From Microtetraspora niveoalba (GTDB lineage Bacteria; Actinomycetota; Actinomycetes; Streptosporangiales; Streptosporangiaceae), in contig NZ_BBYM01000049.1 in assembly GCF_001570405.1 (NCBI RefSeq), positions 1 through 51,213 of the forward strand: a stretch of DNA of 51,213 nucleotides, given 5' to 3'. Positions within the stretch are counted from its first letter, which is position 1. Each line of letters begins with the position of its first letter. Positions 49,752 to 51,213 of this stretch are shown in pieces. The position numbers and the translations under genes are program-made. Under the pieces are notes generated by a model that had not been told where the DNA came from, made no database searches, and saw nothing but the letters and a program-made list of their open reading frames with translations.

Positions 49752-49796
49752 GGGGGCGGGTACGCGGAGATCCGCCGTCTGCCCGACGCCGCCCCC
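49752..49796. terminator. Bidirectional hairpin between deformylase and methyltransferase genes
   Basis: Arms GGGGGCGG (49752-49759) and CCGCCCCC (49789-49796) enclose a smaller hairpin, GCGGA (49764-49768) and TCCGC (49771-49775). It fills the gap between two convergent genes, so it can end both transcripts. Confidence 0.45.
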
Positions 49797-49820
49797 TGAC
49801 GGCGGGGTCCGTCGCCGCGC

Positions 49821-50612
49821 CTACCTCTTCACGGCGACGCCGCACCAGGTGCGCAGCGCGTCCGCGCTGTGGGCGATCGCTCCCCCGGGCGCCCAGGCCC
49901 GGCAGTCGACCATGCCGGGGTCGACCAGGTCCAGGCCGTCGAAGAACCCGCCGATCTCCTCGCCGGTCCGGAAGTTCAACGGGACCGCCATGCTCGGGTT
50001 CGTGACCTGGATCCTCTCCCAAAGGGCGGGGTCGATGCCGTCCACGGTGACGTGGGACAGGATCAGCACGCTGCCGGACGGCAGTTCGGACATGAACCCG
50101 GCGACGATGCCGCGCGGGTCGTCGGCGTCCCGGACGAAGTGCAGGACCGCGACCATGAGCAGCGCGACCGGCCGGGAGAAGTCCATCAGCCGGACCGTCT
50201 CCGGGTGGGTGAGGATCCCCTCGGGATCGCGCGCGTCCGCCTCGATATAGCGGGTGAGTTCATCCCCCGCGATGAGCGCGCGGGCGTGCGGCAGCACGCT
50301 CGGGTCGTTGTCCGCGTACAGGGTACGGGCCTCGGGCGCGACCGCGCGGGCGACCTCGTGGACGTTCTGCGCCGTCGGCAGCCCGGACCCGATGTCGAGG
50401 AACTGGCGGATCCCCCGGCCGGCGGCGTAGCGGACGGCCTCGATCAGGAACCGCCTGTTGGAGCGGGCGACGGCGACGGTCTCCGCGGAGACCGCCATCA
50501 CCCGTTCAGCCGTCTGGCGGTCGATGTCGAAGTTGTTGCCGCCGCCCAGGAAGTAGTCGTACATGCGGGCGGGGCTTGGGCGGGTGGTGTCGGTGCCGTC
50601 GGTCGTGGTCAC
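49821..50612 (-). CDS. SAM-dependent methyltransferase, SAV2177/DUF574 type
   Basis: Member of a large actinomycete methyltransferase-like family with unknown substrates; 263 residues. Typical features are the N-terminal PSPARMYDYFLGGGNNF, VAVARSNRRFLIEAVRY, the SAM motif FLDIGSGLPTAQNVHEVA and YADNDPSVLPHAR, and the C-terminal DPGMVDCRAW. GTG 50612 has AAGGAG six bases upstream; a longer in-frame start at 50714 is less likely. These genes occur in many copies in streptomycetes and relatives, and are often linked with regulatory or secondary-metabolite genes. Nothing nearby names its role. Confidence 0.9.
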   Translation of the reverse strand: MTTTDGTDTTRPSPARMYDYFLGGGNNFDIDRQTAERVMAVSAETVAVARSNRRFLIEAVRYAAGRGIRQFLDIGSGLPTAQNVHEVARAVAPEARTLYADNDPSVLPHARALIAGDELTRYIEADARDPEGILTHPETVRLMDFSRPVALLMVAVLHFVRDADDPRGIVAGFMSELPSGSVLILSHVTVDGIDPALWERIQVTNPSMAVPLNFRTGEEIGGFFDGLDLVDPGMVDCRAWAPGGAIAHSADALRTWCGVAVKR

Positions 50613-50858
50613 CGGGGGCTCCTTCCCGCTGCCGGCGGGCGGGTGGTGGGGGGCGCTCAAGACAGACGCGATCATAATCACCGGACCGGCCGGATCCGGT
50701 GTAAAGGGCGACATAGGGGCGTGCGCCCATGCCAGCGGACATACGCGTAACTATCCGACCGCGAGGAGTAGCGGCCTCATGCCTTGGGGACGATGGCTTC
50801 GACCTCCCCGGCGACGTGGAAACCCCGAGAATCCACGCTCAACTCGGGGAGGGTCAAC

Positions 50859-51213
50859 ATGTCCGTGTTCTACCGCGGTCTCACGCCGGCTGGTGAGCCC
50901 GCACATTCCGGCGACCTCGGGCCGGCTCCCGAGGTCGTACGCACACGCGGTCTCACGCCGGCTCCGGAGGCCGCGGTCTCCGGCGGTCCCACGCCGGACG
51001 GCCCGGGCCTCGGCGGGGTGGGCGGCACGCCCGACCTCGCTTCCGGGGGCGCGCTCAGCCGACGGGCGTTCCTGGCGCTCGGCGGCGGCATCGCGAGCGG
51101 AGCGTTACTCCGGCCGCCGGCCCCTGCCGCTCCGGGCTCGCCCCGCGCCGGAGCGCCCGGCTCGGCCCGTACGGCGGCCGCCGCGTCTCCCGGCACGGGC
51201 GCCGCCTCCGCTG
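50859..51213 (+). CDS. Tat-exported protein, 3' end cut by window edge
   Basis: Open frame from ATG 50859 to the window edge (118 codons seen), with GGGGAGGG just upstream. The first 65 residues are low-complexity, including two copies of RGLTPA. A twin-arginine signal follows: SRRAFLALGGGIASGALL (about residues 68-85), then a Pro/Ala-rich region. The mature protein lies outside the window, so its function is unknown. Codon 83 is TTA (51105-51107), the rare Leu codon that in streptomycetes and relatives needs the bldA tRNA, hinting at developmental control (inference). The long region before the twin arginines is unusual; a later start is possible. Confidence 0.65.
   Translation, partial: MSVFYRGLTPAGEPAHSGDLGPAPEVVRTRGLTPAPEAAVSGGPTPDGPGLGGVGGTPDLASGGALSRRAFLALGGGIASGALLRPPAPAAPGSPRAGAPGSARTAAAASPGTGAASA

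Overview
The window is about 51 kb of very GC-rich DNA from an actinomycete. GTG and TTG starts, ATGA/GTGA stop-start overlaps, a pupylation locus, a TTA codon in a Tat-exported protein and a SAV2177-type methyltransferase all fit a filamentous member of the order Streptosporangiales or a relative (inference; no rRNA is present). The order pup - dop - arc - trmI - recB-like nuclease, followed by metH - PAC2, matches the Mycobacterium tuberculosis Rv2111c-Rv2125 neighbourhood and anchors the middle of the window as old chromosomal core. No tRNA, rRNA, CRISPR array, insertion sequence or prophage was seen.

Layout. 1-4231 (+): a translationally coupled sugar ABC importer (two permeases, one ATPase) ending in a PHP-type metallohydrolase. 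4468-9047 (+): a Gfo/Idh/MocA oxidoreductase and a large GH38 alpha-mannosidase; together these look like uptake and breakdown of a mannose-containing glycan. 9169-15439: pup, dop and the proteasomal ATPase arc on the minus strand, interrupted by a plus-strand pseudokinase (between pup and dop) and an acyltransferase (between dop and arc). The 20S core genes prcBA, usually directly after pup, are not here. 15645-17738: trmI and a tandem GNAT acetyltransferase, divergent. 17766-20596: an aminotransferase-PfkB kinase pair under a divergent TetR regulator, with a palindromic operator inside the kinase promoter. 20661-24815: an FHA/zinc-ribbon protein, a site-2-protease-like M50 peptidase with CBS domains, and a RecB-family nuclease. 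24907-26813: a histidine kinase/response regulator pair. 26838-32839 (-): a complete oligopeptide importer oppC-A-B-D-F. 33248-39218: a small membrane protein, a HAD phosphatase, metH and a PAC2 protein.

39182-49022 (-) is a nitrate assimilation cluster: nitrate transporter (frameshifted here), assimilatory nitrate reductase, its electron-transfer flavoprotein, nitrite reductase NirB/NirD, an NnaR-type HemD/winged-helix regulator and a CbiX chelatase for the sirohaem that NirB needs. From nitrate reductase to chelatase every junction overlaps. The last 2 kb hold a peptide deformylase, a SAV2177-type methyltransferase and the start of a Tat-exported protein cut by the window edge.

Most worth a second look: the rearranged pupylation locus with its predicted pseudokinase, an AT-rich palindrome embedded in dop, the narK frameshift, the TetR operator with a probable leaderless promoter, and a nested stem-loop between oppC and the membrane-protein gene.
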